Notes under the pieces: generated by a model
The model's database searches: none
What the model was told of the DNA's origin: nothing
Seen by the model: the letters and a program-made list of their open reading frames with translations, nothing else
Assembly: GCA_030606465.1 (NCBI GenBank)
Contig: JAUWGL010000001.1
Span: 1-19,456, forward strand
DNA length: 19,456 nt
Reading direction: 5' to 3'
Source: Thermoplasmata archaeon
GTDB taxonomy: Archaea > Thermoplasmatota > E2 > DHVEG-1
Shown: one piece after another, positions 1 to 7,545 of the stretch
Layout: each line of letters begins with the position of its first letter
Position numbering within the stretch: position 1 is the first letter of the stretch
Position numbers and translations under genes: made by a program

Positions 1-93
1 CGACCACATAGTAGCCTAGAAAACAGGTGTCTTAGGACACCTTATCAGGCTTTTCTTGATAAAACAAGGGAAAATAAGAAAAGAGCGTGTTGA
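1..93 (+). CDS. IS481/IS3-like transposase, C-terminal end (partial, enters from left edge)
   Basis: The frame is open from base 1 to a TGA at 91-93 and encodes 30 residues beginning RPHSSLENR, followed by RTPYQAFLDK. The pattern RPHxSL...TPxQAF is the usual end of the rve-type DDE integrase core found in IS481/IS3-family transposases, where it follows the catalytic Glu. The rest of the gene lies outside the window, so intactness cannot be judged. An inverted-repeat-like sequence ending about 47 bp downstream fits an IS right end. The AGGTGTC/GACACCT hairpin at 25-42 falls inside this coding frame. The family call rests on a short motif. Confidence 0.6.
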   Translation, partial: RPHSSLENRCLRTPYQAFLDKTRENKKRAC

Positions 94-110
94 GATTATG
101 AATTTGAAAA

Positions 111-140
111 ACCAGGAGAAACTTAATTCGGGAATACACA
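111..140 (-). repeat. Candidate right terminal inverted repeat of the IS element
   Basis: Read on the minus strand, this stretch starts TGTGTATTCCCGAATTAAGT. The 5'-TGTG opening resembles IS481-type terminal repeats, and it sits about 20-50 bp after the transposase stop, where a right end is expected. The matching left end lies outside the window, so the call is provisional. An 8-bp inverted copy of CGGGAATA recurs at 244-251. Confidence 0.3.
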
Positions 141-222
141 ATAAATTTTAAACTTAATAGAATATGTATTTAACAAAATTCTAACGTAGAATCTTCCTTT
201 ATTGAAGAAAAACTCTTTGCAT

Positions 223-232
223 TATATTTAAA
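223..232 (+). promoter_or_regulatory. TATA box of the eL40 gene
   Basis: TATATTTAAA lies in an A/T block 46-55 bp before the eL40 start. This fits an archaeal TATA box with a transcript start near 254-258 and a leader of about 20-25 nt. The G-rich stretch at 264-270 could act as a weak Shine-Dalgarno site. Confidence 0.5.
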
Positions 233-277
233 TAATATTTGCTTATTCCCGATACATTACAAAGGTAGGTTACTAAG

Positions 278-427
278 ATGGCTAGATTTCCAGAAGCTGA
301 AGAAAGATTATTAAACAAAAAGGTATGCATGAAATGCGGTGCGTTAAATGCACCAAAAGCAATAAGATGTAGAAGATGCCGTTCAAAAGAACTACGCATT
401 AAAGCAAAAGAAGGAAGAGGAGTCTAA
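278..427 (+). CDS. rpl40e: 50S ribosomal protein L40e (eL40)
   Basis: This short gene encodes 49 residues starting [20 protein letters not shown], the characteristic opening of archaeal eL40, a small zinc protein of the large ribosomal subunit. Zinc ligands are C17-x2-C20 and C31-x2-C34, surrounded by the expected Arg/Lys-rich segment ([17 protein letters not shown]). The length equals the usual archaeal size of about 48-50 residues. A TATA box precedes it, and a run of seven T at 438-444 follows the TAA. It is probably transcribed alone, or with partial read-through into proS 75 bp downstream. The gene is shorter than many ORF cut-offs and is easily missed. Confidence 0.95.
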   Translation: MARFPEAEERLLNKKVCMKCGALNAPKAIRCRRCRSKELRIKAKEGRGV

Positions 428-437
428 TCCGATTTCA

Positions 438-444
438 TTTTTTT
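438..444 (+). terminator. U-run terminator after eL40
   Basis: Seven consecutive T occur 11 nt after the eL40 stop codon, with no strong hairpin. That is the typical form of an archaeal terminator. Confidence 0.4.
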
Positions 445-502
445 AAAACCGTCATCTTTAATAGCATATTTTCTTTTTTGATATGCAAGAGTTGAAGCTA
501 TT

Positions 503-1921
503 ATGCCAGAAACCAAATACAAAAAAACCGAGGATTTCAATGAATGGTACAATGAAATCGTTGAACTTGCAGATCTTTGTGATAAAAGATATCCAATTAA
601 GGGTATGAATGTATGGCGACCCTATGGCTGGAAACTGATGAGCCATGTAGATAAATTAACACGAGATGAAATGATCAAAACAGATCATCAAGAGGTATAT
701 TTCCCATTACTCATCCCTGAATCATCTTTTAAAAAAGAAGAAGAACATATTGAAGGATTCGGAAGTGAGGTTTATTGGGTAACACATGCTGGTTTAAACA
801 AGCTAGAAGAACGATGGCTTCTTCGACCTACTTCTGAGACAGCTATGTATCCTATGTTTTCTCTATGGATCAGGTCACATACTGATCTGCCGCTTAAAAC
901 ATATCAGATAGTAAACACTTTTCGTTATGAAACAAAACAGACAAGGGCGTTCATAAGAGTCCGGGAGATCCATTTCTTTGAGGCACATACCTGTCATGTA
1001 GATTTTAAGGATGCAGAAAAACAGATAAAAGAAGATAAGGATATTGCCGGTAGGCTTTTTCAAAAGCTTTGTTTACCTTTTATACTTTCAAAGAGGCCAG
1101 ATTGGGATAAATTCGCTGGTGCCTTTTACACAATAAGTATTGATGTGCTTATGCCATCAGGGCGAACACTTCAACTTGGTTCTATACATCAATATCGGGA
1201 TAATTTTGCTAAACCCTATGAAATCTCCTATGAGGCTGAAGATGGAAAACATAAAAACTGTCATCAAACCACTTATGGTATGAGTGAAAGAATACTTGGT
1301 GCATTAATTGGCGTACATGGTGACAATAAAGGCCTTGTTATGCCGCCAGAGGTTGCTCCTACACAGGTGGTTATAATACCAATTATTTTTAAAGGTAAAG
1401 AAAAAACAGTCCTTGATTCGTGTGATACATTATATGAAAAACTAAAAAATAATGGTATAAGAGTCCATGTGGATAAAAGAGATATTACTCCTGGAAATAA
1501 GTACTATGATTGGGAGTTGAAGGGAGTACCATTGCGTATTGAAATAGGGCCTCGTGATGTAGAGAAAAAAGAGATTGTTCTTGTTAGACGAGACATCAGT
1601 GAAAAGAAATCAGTTTCATTGAAATCATGTGTGAAAATAATAAAAGAAGAATTTAGAAGTATTTCTGAAGATTTGTACAAAAATGCGGAAAAATTCCTTA
1701 AGGAGAATATGCATAGGGTTAAAACAGTTGAAGAAGCTAAAGGTTTGAAAGGAATCATTGAGCTTCCATGGTGTGGGAAAGAAGATTGTGCGATGGAAAT
1801 AGAAAATATTTTGGAGGGCAACACACTTGGTGAGCCTATTGAACATGTAGAATGTAAAAACGTGTGTCCTGTGTGTGGAAAACCTTCAAAAACATGGATG
1901 AGATATGCAAAAACATATTAA
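503..1921 (+). CDS. proS: Prolyl-tRNA synthetase (archaeal/eukaryotic type)
   Basis: This 472-aa cytosolic class II aminoacyl-tRNA synthetase charges tRNA-Pro with proline. The N-terminal catalytic core contains the RPTSETAMYPMFSLWIRSH segment (108-126), motif 2 starting FRYET (140-144) with the downstream RVREIHFFEAH, and motif 3 around GMSER...GLVMPPEVAP (259-286). The anticodon-binding domain follows (about 287-385). A C-terminal zinc domain has C424, C429, C455 and C458 and ends in a terminal Tyr. This domain order without an editing insertion, plus the zinc tail, defines the archaeal/eukaryotic form, and the length is typical. The ATG at 503 matches the usual N-terminus of the family. 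No strong Shine-Dalgarno site is seen; a T/A-rich stretch near 454-463 could be the promoter. Confidence 0.97.
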   Translation: MPETKYKKTEDFNEWYNEIVELADLCDKRYPIKGMNVWRPYGWKLMSHVDKLTRDEMIKTDHQEVYFPLLIPESSFKKEEEHIEGFGSEVYWVTHAGLNKLEERWLLRPTSETAMYPMFSLWIRSHTDLPLKTYQIVNTFRYETKQTRAFIRVREIHFFEAHTCHVDFKDAEKQIKEDKDIAGRLFQKLCLPFILSKRPDWDKFAGAFYTISIDVLMPSGRTLQLGSIHQYRDNFAKPYEISYEAEDGKHKNCHQTTYGMSERILGALIGVHGDNKGLVMPPEVAPTQVVIIPIIFKGKEKTVLDSCDTLYEKLKNNGIRVHVDKRDITPGNKYYDWELKGVPLRIEIGPRDVEKKEIVLVRRDISEKKSVSLKSCVKIIKEEFRSISEDLYKNAEKFLKENMHRVKTVEEAKGLKGIIELPWCGKEDCAMEIENILEGNTLGEPIEHVECKNVCPVCGKPSKTWMRYAKTY

Positions 1922-1950
1922 AAAAAAATGATTAGGAGGAATAGAAAAAC

Positions 1951-2355
1951 ATGAGTGGTAAAATAACTAGTTTTCTAAGAAATTATGTTATGGTTTTTAG
2001 CATAATATTTGTTATTGTTGGATTGTTTGTTTTTTTGATGGGGGCATTATGGTATGGTCTTAGAGATATGGTGACTTCTGGAGATTTACAGCTGGGTTTT
2101 TATACGAGTCTTATACAGGATTTAGGGGATTGGAATTTTTATCTGTTAGTAATTGGTTTTATTCTTCTAGCAACTGGTATATGGTATCTATACAGCTATT
2201 TTAAAAACAGGAAATTTGTTTTAGATGAGCTTAAAACAAATAAACGATCTGAGTTAATTAAGAAACATAATGAACTTAAAAATGTTGTTAGACATTTGCC
2301 CTCTAAATATCAAAAAATGCTGCGGGATAAAGAAAAAGAGTTAAAAATTAAATAA
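1951..2355 (+). CDS. Two-TM membrane protein of unknown function
   Basis: The gene encodes 134 residues. Two hydrophobic helices lie at about 12-34 and 62-84, joined by a short loop containing WYGLRDM. They are followed by a charged cytosolic tail (about 85-134) rich in Lys and Glu that is likely helical. An AGGAGG at 1934-1939, 11 nt before the ATG, supports this start. The gene lies 29 bp after proS on the same strand and 32 bp before the TrmJ-like gene, so co-transcription is likely. I do not recognise the family. The layout (two TM helices plus a helical tail) is reminiscent of small archaeal membrane families such as DUF3198, but I cannot confirm that. Confidence 0.8.
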   Translation: MSGKITSFLRNYVMVFSIIFVIVGLFVFLMGALWYGLRDMVTSGDLQLGFYTSLIQDLGDWNFYLLVIGFILLATGIWYLYSYFKNRKFVLDELKTNKRSELIKKHNELKNVVRHLPSKYQKMLRDKEKELKIK

Positions 2356-2387
2356 AAAACAATCCATGTTTAGGATGGTGAAAGAAG

Positions 2388-3110
2388 ATACCTGAGTTCT
2401 ATGTTGTTCTTGTTGAGCCAAAGTATGGGGGAAACATTGGTGCGGTAGCCCGGGTGATGGCAAATTTTAATTTTAACAGGCTTTATCTAGTGAACCCTTG
2501 TAAGCTCGATGATGACTGTTATGCTCGTGCTAAACATGCTTTTAAAATAATTGATGATGCAGAGATCTTTCCGTCTTTTAAAGAAGCTGTTGACGATTTG
2601 GATTATCTTGTTGCTACTTCTTCTATAGATTATAAAAAAGATAAGAAACATCTTAGAAACCCGGTTTTTCTTGATAGTTTTGCTGAGAAAATATTTGAAA
2701 TAAATGGAAAAATTGGTCTTGTTTTTGGAAGGGAGGATTATGGTTTATATAATGAGGAAATAGCAGAATGTGACATAATGCTTAGGATTCCTACAAGTGA
2801 GTCGTATTTATCTCTTAATCTTTCACATGCTGTGTCATTGGTTTTGTATTCATTGTTTATCAATAAGGATTTCAAACCAAAACTTAGGAGAAACATTGGG
2901 AAAACAGAAAAAGAAAAACTGTTTGGTTTTTTTTCAGAGTTATTGGATGAGATAGATTACCCTGAGCATAAAAAAGATAAAACACAGGTTATGTTTAAAC
3001 GTGTTATGGGGAGAGCTATGCCATCGAAATGGGAATATCACACGTTAATGGGTGTTTTAAGTAAAACTTTGAATAAGATAGAAAACAATAGTAAACAAAA
3101 GAAGAAATAA
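2388..3110 (+). CDS. trmJ: TrmJ-like SPOUT RNA 2'-O-ribose methyltransferase (apparent AUA start)
   Basis: This is an RNA ribose methyltransferase of the TrmH/TrmJ SPOUT class; archaeal TrmJ methylates the ribose of position 32 in tRNA. Counting from 2388 there are 240 residues. Motif 1 is at about 10-24 (EPKYGGNIGAVARVM, with N16 and R22). The knot motifs GLVFGREDYGLYNEE and SLNLSHAVSLVLYSLF follow. A basic C-terminal extension of about 70 residues probably aids dimerisation. The first ordinary start in frame, GTG at 2454, would remove motif 1. Homologues usually start MPEF-VVLVEP, and here IPEFYVVLVEP begins with ATA at 2388, preceded by GGTGA at 2377-2381; a TGA lies in frame at 2379-2381. 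So AUA initiation, a G-to-A error or mutation, or a small frameshift (ATG at 2375) must be invoked. A partial gene beginning at 2454 is the conservative alternative. Confidence 0.85.
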   Translation: MPEFYVVLVEPKYGGNIGAVARVMANFNFNRLYLVNPCKLDDDCYARAKHAFKIIDDAEIFPSFKEAVDDLDYLVATSSIDYKKDKKHLRNPVFLDSFAEKIFEINGKIGLVFGREDYGLYNEEIAECDIMLRIPTSESYLSLNLSHAVSLVLYSLFINKDFKPKLRRNIGKTEKEKLFGFFSELLDEIDYPEHKKDKTQVMFKRVMGRAMPSKWEYHTLMGVLSKTLNKIENNSKQKKK

Positions 3111-3130
3111 AACAGCATATTGTTTTTTTT
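3110..3130 (+). terminator. Hairpin plus U-run terminator after trmJ
   Basis: AAACA (3110-3114) can pair with TGTTT (3121-3125), and the T run continues to 3130. It lies directly at the trmJ stop and ends at the convergent 74-aa gene. Confidence 0.45.
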
Positions 3131-3353
3131 AGATGGTTTCTATATTGAAATAAATTTTACTGTTTTTTAAGGATGCATGTACTTTATCTGCAAACCATAC
3201 AAGATCTTCTACAGCTGCTGTTTCTTCATCCCATTCGTAAACAAAATCATAGTTACCCTTGGTTGCTTTGAAACCCATGTTTAGTAACTGGTTTTTTACT
3301 TCTGATGGAGAGCTTCCTTCGCTGTTAAACATGATTTTTAGATATGTCTTCAT
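3129..3353 (-). CDS. Small conserved-looking archaeal protein, function unknown
   Basis: The gene encodes 74 residues with an even, soluble composition. It begins MKTYLKIMFNSEGSSPSEVK, then NQLLNMGFKATKGNYDFVYEW, and ends KIYFNIETI. The beta-alpha-beta pattern (strand, helix around SPSEVKNQLLNMGF, strand YDFVYEW, helix, strand) suggests a small ferredoxin-like or ACT-like fold. That is an inference from pattern only. The start at 3353 is preceded on the coding strand by GGATGAT, a good Shine-Dalgarno match, and by an A/T-rich block (TTTAATA) about 50 bp upstream. The stop lies in the T run that terminates trmJ, so the two genes converge tightly. I do not recognise a named family. Confidence 0.75.
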   Translation of the reverse strand: MKTYLKIMFNSEGSSPSEVKNQLLNMGFKATKGNYDFVYEWDEETAAVEDLVWFADKVHASLKNSKIYFNIETI

Positions 3354-3429
3354 AATTGTATCATCCTTAGTAACATGAGTAGATTAATATGAAGGTATTA
3401 AATGGTTACGATGTAATCCAAGAAAAAGG

Positions 3430-4575
3430 TTATGGTACAATATGTATTGGATATGGAATATAGCATAATATTAACATAGCAAGTGCTACGATGAAAAGTA
3501 GTTTTCTTTTTATATCGAGATCTGTGTCATCATTAAGTGGCGGTGGATGCATCATGCCCATCATGAAAATGATTATGATTGCAAAGAAAATCCATCCTGT
3601 GAAAACCATGATACCAACAGCGGCCCAGCCTATATATTTTTGTTTTTCTCCAAAAACTGCGCGGAATATATGACCACCATCAAGCTGACCTGCAGGTAAT
3701 AGATTAATAGATGTTATCAGTAGTCCTACCCATCCTGCAAATAATATAGGATTCATATCAATAGTGTAACCAGCTGGGATATCTAGTATTAAATTTGCTA
3801 ATGCGTCGATAAGGAATGAGCTACCAAAAACTGTTTCACCAGAAGGTAGATCCTCAAAGGGAACTATTTGAACTATTTTTGCAGTAGCAATCCCTATAAC
3901 TGTTACAGGTATAGCAACAATAAAACCTGCAATTGGTCCCGATATACCTACGTCAAATAATGCTTTTTTATTTGGCATAGGATCTCGACTTGATATTAAC
4001 GCTCCAAATGTTCCAATATTAAAAGAAAGAACAGGAGGTACTGGAATAAAGAATGGTAAAGATGTCGAGATTCCATGTTTTCTTGAAATGAAATAATGCC
4101 CCATTTCATGAACAATCAAAATGCTCATAAGAGGAAGTGCAAAAAGAAAAGCTCCCTTAAGGAGATTCTCAGGTTTTAAAATATCCATGGGATTAGGCAT
4201 ATTCCAAATATCAAAATGACCCTGGCAGAGAATTGATCCTGTAATAATTGTTGTAATAATAGTTGCAATCAACAGCAGGATGTTGATCCAAATGGATTTT
4301 TCTTTTCTTTTTGGTTTTTTGATTATATATATTATGTGTTCTCCTTTTTCATATCGGAGCAGTGGTACGTATCCTTTTTCTGAAAGAGACTGCCTGAGGG
4401 AATCAAATTTTTCCTCTAAAGATTCTTTATCAACTCGGCAGAAAAATGCAACAGTATTTTCAATTGATCTGACATCATAGAAAGGAAAACATCTACCAAC
4501 TTCACGTTTTAACAGTTCAATATCAAGCTCTGTGTCTTTTTTTATTGTCTCAAATGAGTCCCAGCTTTCAGGCAT
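3430..4575 (-). CDS. M50 (site-2 protease-like) membrane zinc metalloprotease
   Basis: This 381-aa integral membrane protease of the M50 class cleaves membrane-embedded or membrane-proximal substrates. Residues 1-93 form a soluble N-terminal domain. TM segments follow at about 95-117 and 142-160, with several more between 205 and 375. The zinc motif HEMGH is at 156-160, inside a helix (LIVHEMGHYFISRKHG). The second signature NLLPAGQLDG (291-300) supplies the third ligand, Asp299. The motif GTFGALISSRDPMPN (188-202) before the next helix is also typical of the group. The start is the ATG at 4575, and a TATA box about 30 bp upstream makes a leaderless transcript likely. The gene is divergent from purA. 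Substrate unknown. Confidence 0.93.
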   Translation of the reverse strand: MPESWDSFETIKKDTELDIELLKREVGRCFPFYDVRSIENTVAFFCRVDKESLEEKFDSLRQSLSEKGYVPLLRYEKGEHIIYIIKKPKRKEKSIWINILLLIATIITTIITGSILCQGHFDIWNMPNPMDILKPENLLKGAFLFALPLMSILIVHEMGHYFISRKHGISTSLPFFIPVPPVLSFNIGTFGALISSRDPMPNKKALFDVGISGPIAGFIVAIPVTVIGIATAKIVQIVPFEDLPSGETVFGSSFLIDALANLILDIPAGYTIDMNPILFAGWVGLLITSINLLPAGQLDGGHIFRAVFGEKQKYIGWAAVGIMVFTGWIFFAIIIIFMMGMMHPPPLNDDTDLDIKRKLLFIVALAMLILCYIPYPIHIVP

Positions 4576-4600
4576 GTGTCTGGCCGATACATACTTTGGT

Positions 4601-4609
4601 TTTATAAAA
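4601..4609 (-). promoter_or_regulatory. TATA box of the M50 protease gene
   Basis: On the minus strand this reads TTTTATAAA, centred about 30 bp before the ATG at 4575. That spacing places the transcript start at or within a few bases of the start codon, suggesting a leaderless mRNA. Confidence 0.5.
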
Positions 4610-4645
4610 TCTTTGTCTAAAATATAACATGTTCAGCATACATCA

Positions 4646-4653
4646 TATTTAAT
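4646..4653 (+). promoter_or_regulatory. TATA box of purA
   Basis: TATTTAAT is centred about 38 bp before the purA ATG, giving a predicted leader of about 10-15 nt. GTGAG at 4678-4682 is a partial Shine-Dalgarno match just before the start. Confidence 0.45.
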
Positions 4654-4687
4654 TACGCCTTTTATTATCCCAGTTAAGTGAGATAAT

Positions 4688-5953
4688 ATGACAGTTAACC
4701 TTGTAATAGGTACACAATGGGGAGATGAAGGAAAAGGAAAAGTTGTAGATTATTTTTCCAAAGATGCTGACTATGTAGTCCGCTATCAGGGGGGGTCGAA
4801 CGCTGGCCATACTATAAAAGTAGGAGAAGAGGTCTACAAGCTTCATTTAATACCCTCTGGAGTTATACAGGGTAAAACTGGTGTAATTGGAAACGGTGTG
4901 GTATTAGATCCTGAAATGCTAATCAAAGAAATAGATGAACTTAAAAAACGAGGGATAAAACTAAAACTTCTCATAGGTGATCGAACAAATATTATAATGC
5001 CGTATCACAAAATATTAGATGGAGCAGAAGAAAAATATTTGGGTGACAAAAAAATTGGTACAACCAAAAGAGGTATCGGACCTTGTTATAGTGACAAAGT
5101 AGCACGTAAAGGAATACGTGCGATAGATCTCATAGATACAAACACGTTAAGTAAAAAACTTGATGACATAATTCCAATTAAACAAAGAATTCTTGATGTA
5201 TACAATATAGATAAAAAACTAAATAAAAAAGAAATACTGGATACATACAGCAAATATGGAGAAAAAATAAAAAAATATATTACAACAACTCACATAGAAT
5301 TAAATAAAGCTGTTAAAAACAATAAAAACATCATTCTTGAAGGTGCGCAGGGTACAATGCTTGATGTTGACTATGGCACCTATCCATTTACAACGTCATC
5401 TCATACTATTGCTGGTGGGTCAAGTATCGGAACCGGTATAGGTCCAAAACATATCGATGATATCATTGGAATTGTAAAAGCGTATACTACTCGTGTTGGC
5501 GAGGGACCGCTACCAACTGAACTTTTTGACAAAAATGGTAAATATCTTCAGCAAAAAGGCCATGAGTTTGGTACAACAACTAGCCGTCCACGTCGTTGCG
5601 GATGGCTTGATCTTGTTGTAGTAAATCATTCTTGTATGATATCTGGTATTACTAAGCTTGCTATCACCAAACTGGATGTCTTGGATGGTTTATCAACTGT
5701 GAAGATTTGTACACATTATTCTCTTGATGGAAAAAAGATTGATTTTTTCCCAGCAGACATTGAAGATGTAAAACAATGTAAACCAGTGTATAAAGAATTC
5801 AAAGGATGGAGAAAAATTAAAGAGAGCTCATCTGGTTTTTCTGATCTGCCGGAAGAAGCACAAAAATATCTAAAATTCATAGAAAAAAAACTAGAGGTCC
5901 CTATTGCAATTGTTTCAATTGGTCCAGGTAGAAAAGAAACAATAGAAGTTTAA
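4688..5953 (+). CDS. purA: Adenylosuccinate synthetase
   Basis: The enzyme catalyses the GTP-dependent condensation of IMP and aspartate to adenylosuccinate, the first committed step to AMP. The protein is 421 aa. The N-terminal signature is QWGDEGKGK (10-18), with catalytic D13 and H41 (GGSNAGHT) at the same positions as in the well-studied bacterial enzyme. Other conserved blocks are GTTKRGIGPCYSDK, the EGAQGTMLDVDYGTYPF segment, and GTTTSRPRRCGW near the C-terminal third, which binds the nucleotide. Its length is of the long bacterial-like class, not the short (about 340-aa) form of many methanogens. It is transcribed alone from a promoter shared divergently with the M50 gene. Its TAA overlaps the stop of pcc1 on the other strand. 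Confidence 0.97.
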   Translation: MTVNLVIGTQWGDEGKGKVVDYFSKDADYVVRYQGGSNAGHTIKVGEEVYKLHLIPSGVIQGKTGVIGNGVVLDPEMLIKEIDELKKRGIKLKLLIGDRTNIIMPYHKILDGAEEKYLGDKKIGTTKRGIGPCYSDKVARKGIRAIDLIDTNTLSKKLDDIIPIKQRILDVYNIDKKLNKKEILDTYSKYGEKIKKYITTTHIELNKAVKNNKNIILEGAQGTMLDVDYGTYPFTTSSHTIAGGSSIGTGIGPKHIDDIIGIVKAYTTRVGEGPLPTELFDKNGKYLQQKGHEFGTTTSRPRRCGWLDLVVVNHSCMISGITKLAITKLDVLDGLSTVKICTHYSLDGKKIDFFPADIEDVKQCKPVYKEFKGWRKIKESSSGFSDLPEEAQKYLKFIEKKLEVPIAIVSIGPGRKETIEV

Positions 5954-6186
5954 ACTGTTTTTTTCACATTAAGTGCTGTGTTAATCCAACGTAGATATGA
6001 GTTACAAGCAGCTCTAAGTGAACTAACATCGTTTGCTTCTATTTTTAAAGAAAATTTTTTGTCAGAAAGAGATACTTCGACATTGGTTTTAGGAATTTTA
6101 TGTTTTATTTCAGGGTCAAGTGATTCAGCTATTATTTTTGCTTCTTCAGCTGTATCAAAATTAAAAACAAAACATGCTTTTTTCAT
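5950..6186 (-). CDS. pcc1: KEOPS complex subunit Pcc1
   Basis: Pcc1 is the small dimerising subunit of the KEOPS complex (Kae1-Bud32-Cgi121-Pcc1), which makes the universal t6A modification at tRNA position 37. The 78-residue protein starts MKKACFVFNFDTAEEAKII. It carries the family hallmarks IPKTNVEVSL in the middle and the C-terminal helix SLRAACNSYLRWINTA, including the conserved NSYLRW. I chose the ATG at 6186; a TTG nine bases upstream (6195) is open in frame but unneeded. It is the last gene of the exosome-proteasome string, 22 nt after rpoP. Its stop overlaps the purA stop on the opposite strand (5950-5953). Confidence 0.9.
   Translation of the reverse strand: MKKACFVFNFDTAEEAKIIAESLDPEIKHKIPKTNVEVSLSDKKFSLKIEANDVSSLRAACNSYLRWINTALNVKKTV
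5957..5963 (+). terminator. U-run terminator after purA, inside the end of pcc1
   Basis: Seven T begin four bases after the purA stop, within the coding end of the convergent pcc1 gene. Confidence 0.4.
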
Positions 6187-6208
6187 AAAAATCAAAAACT
6201 AATTTTTT

Positions 6209-6349
6209 TTATTTTGATTTAATACCTTTTGCAATAGTTGGACGTTCTTTGTAAAAAATTTTACTACCACAATATGGACATTGCATTCCTATGTTTTTCA
6301 CATCGAATTTAACGGTTTTTTTACATAAACCACATTTATAACCGCTCAT
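6209..6349 (-). CDS. rpoP: DNA-directed RNA polymerase subunit P (Rpb12-like)
   Basis: The gene encodes 46 residues beginning [17 protein letters not shown]. It is the archaeal homologue of eukaryotic Rpb12, a small zinc-ribbon subunit of RNA polymerase. Ligands are C6-x2-C9 and a second pair, CPYC. The segment following it, [17 protein letters not shown], matches the typical RpoP C-terminus (YKxRP). The ATG overlaps the TGA of the upstream eL43 gene (ATGA at 6346-6349), so translation is probably coupled. The gene is short enough to escape many ORF filters. Confidence 0.94.
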   Translation of the reverse strand: MSGYKCGLCKKTVKFDVKNIGMQCPYCGSKIFYKERPTIAKGIKSK

Positions 6350-6660
6350 GCTTTCTCACCTTTATCTTCAACTACTTCTTCAGGCATCTTAGGGATTTCT
6401 ACTTCTCCTTTAAACATTTTTTTAACATTTTGACCAGTTTCAGTCTGTGGAAGGTATGCTCCACCAGCAAACTTTGTTCCACATTTTTTACATTGCCATA
6501 TACCTGTGCTAACTCGTTTTACTTTTTGATGTCCACAGCTTGGGCAGATATGTTTTGCTTTTTGAAGTATTTCCACGTTTCGCACTCGTGTCCTTGCTTT
6601 TACCCCGTATCTAGCCTGAAAACGTCCAGCAGGTCCAACTTTTTTTGTTCTTTTAGCCAT
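6346..6660 (-). CDS. rpl37ae: 50S ribosomal protein L37Ae (eL43)
   Basis: The protein is 104 residues, starting [19 protein letters not shown], a clear eL43 N-terminus. The zinc finger is C39-x2-C42 ... C57-x2-C60. It is followed by the conserved [13 protein letters not shown]. The last 23 residues (about 82-104) form an acidic, Glu-rich tail longer than in most homologues (typically about 85-95 aa). The start lies 2 nt after the rrp42 stop and the end overlaps rpoP, so it is embedded in the exosome operon as in many archaea. Confidence 0.96.
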   Translation of the reverse strand: MAKRTKKVGPAGRFQARYGVKARTRVRNVEILQKAKHICPSCGHQKVKRVSTGIWQCKKCGTKFAGGAYLPQTETGQNVKKMFKGEVEIPKMPEEVVEDKGEKA

Positions 6661-6662
6661 AT

Positions 6663-7541
6663 TTATTTACCCACATTTTTATATAATATTTCTCGGATTT
6701 TCTTTCCGTTATCAATCGATGTTTTTATAACTTTTTTTATCTCTTCCACATCAAAACTTCCACTTAAACCTTTCTGCATCGCTCGAATATCGCCGTTTTC
6801 ATCTGTTGCAACAGTAAGACGTGCCTCTGCTATTTCTTCCTCGTCAAGTGAAGCATCCATAACTATAACATTATTATATTTTACAGAAGTACACGAAATC
6901 GGTGGTTCTTTCAAAGGTAAAGGAAAATCTTCATTTTTTAATGACTCTATCTGTTTTTTGATAATCGCCTCGTCTACTCCAGGTATCGAATATAATTTTT
7001 CTAATTGTTTTTCGTAAGAATTCGTTTCATCATCATTAAGGCGATTTGATGGAACTTTTGCAGTCATTAGAGCTGCAAGTGCTGCCAATGAAGCTGCATC
7101 AAACAAGTTACCATCGTAATCTATTATATGAATATCAATAAAAACAATCCATACCTTTTCCTCTGGTTCTATGCAGAGCTTATCAAGTTCTATAACCCCT
7201 GATTCTCTTATTCCTCTATCCACCACACGAGCTAGTTCTATTGCATTCTCACGAGGCGGTCCTGCCTCGAAATCTGGAGATGCAAGTGGAATAAGCTCAG
7301 CAGCTGTGGTCATAACACCAGATTCCGGTGAATCAGAATATGGTTCACCCACATCCATTTTTATTCCAACAACTACTTGTGTGTTACCGATTTTAACCCG
7401 AGCAGAACCTTCAGCTTTTGAAATAATATTTGTCTCAATTTCTATATTTCGAAATTCATTAAATTCTCTTCCATCAGCTCGTTTTCCTCTCTCAGCAAGT
7501 TTTGCAAGATAATCATGTTTAATTAAAGGTGTAATTGTCAT
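6663..7541 (-). CDS. rrp42: Exosome complex component Rrp42 (non-catalytic RNase PH-like subunit)
   Basis: Rrp42 pairs with Rrp41 to build the hexameric RNase PH ring of the archaeal exosome, which degrades and tails RNA from the 3' end. From the ATG at 7541 the protein has 292 residues. Family features include [12 protein letters not shown] (20-31), [17 protein letters not shown] (45-61), [16 protein letters not shown] (108-122) and [15 protein letters not shown] (146-160). Residues about 168-204 are an extra, charged, helix-prone stretch not expected in the family, which usually measures about 260-275 aa. The ATG is chosen because GAGGAGG (7557-7551), lying inside the last codons of rrp41, sits 9 nt upstream. 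A TTG at 7559 is in frame but would overlap that ribosome site. Confidence 0.94.
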   Translation of the reverse strand: MTITPLIKHDYLAKLAERGKRADGREFNEFRNIEIETNIISKAEGSARVKIGNTQVVVGIKMDVGEPYSDSPESGVMTTAAELIPLASPDFEAGPPRENAIELARVVDRGIRESGVIELDKLCIEPEEKVWIVFIDIHIIDYDGNLFDAASLAALAALMTAKVPSNRLNDDETNSYEKQLEKLYSIPGVDEAIIKKQIESLKNEDFPLPLKEPPISCTSVKYNNVIVMDASLDEEEIAEARLTVATDENGDIRAMQKGLSGSFDVEEIKKVIKTSIDNGKKIREILYKNVGK

Positions 7542-7545
7542 AAAA

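Noticed and set aside
25..62. Two adjacent hairpins (AGGTGTC/GACACCT and TTATCA/TGATAA) that look like a structured RNA or terminator
   Set aside because: They lie inside the open transposase frame (1-93), which explains the sequence better, and no T run follows.
98..151. A 17-codon frame starting at ATG 98
   Set aside because: Too short, with no family resemblance, and it overlaps the likely IS end; probably chance.
6430..7017. Long plus-strand open frame (195 codons) opposite rpl37ae and rrp42
   Set aside because: It is antisense to two well-identified genes and has low-complexity Ser/Phe-rich content typical of a shadow frame.
7171..7512. Plus-strand frame of 113 codons opposite rrp42
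   Set aside because: Shadow of a conserved gene; Ser/Ile-rich composition with no recognisable domain.
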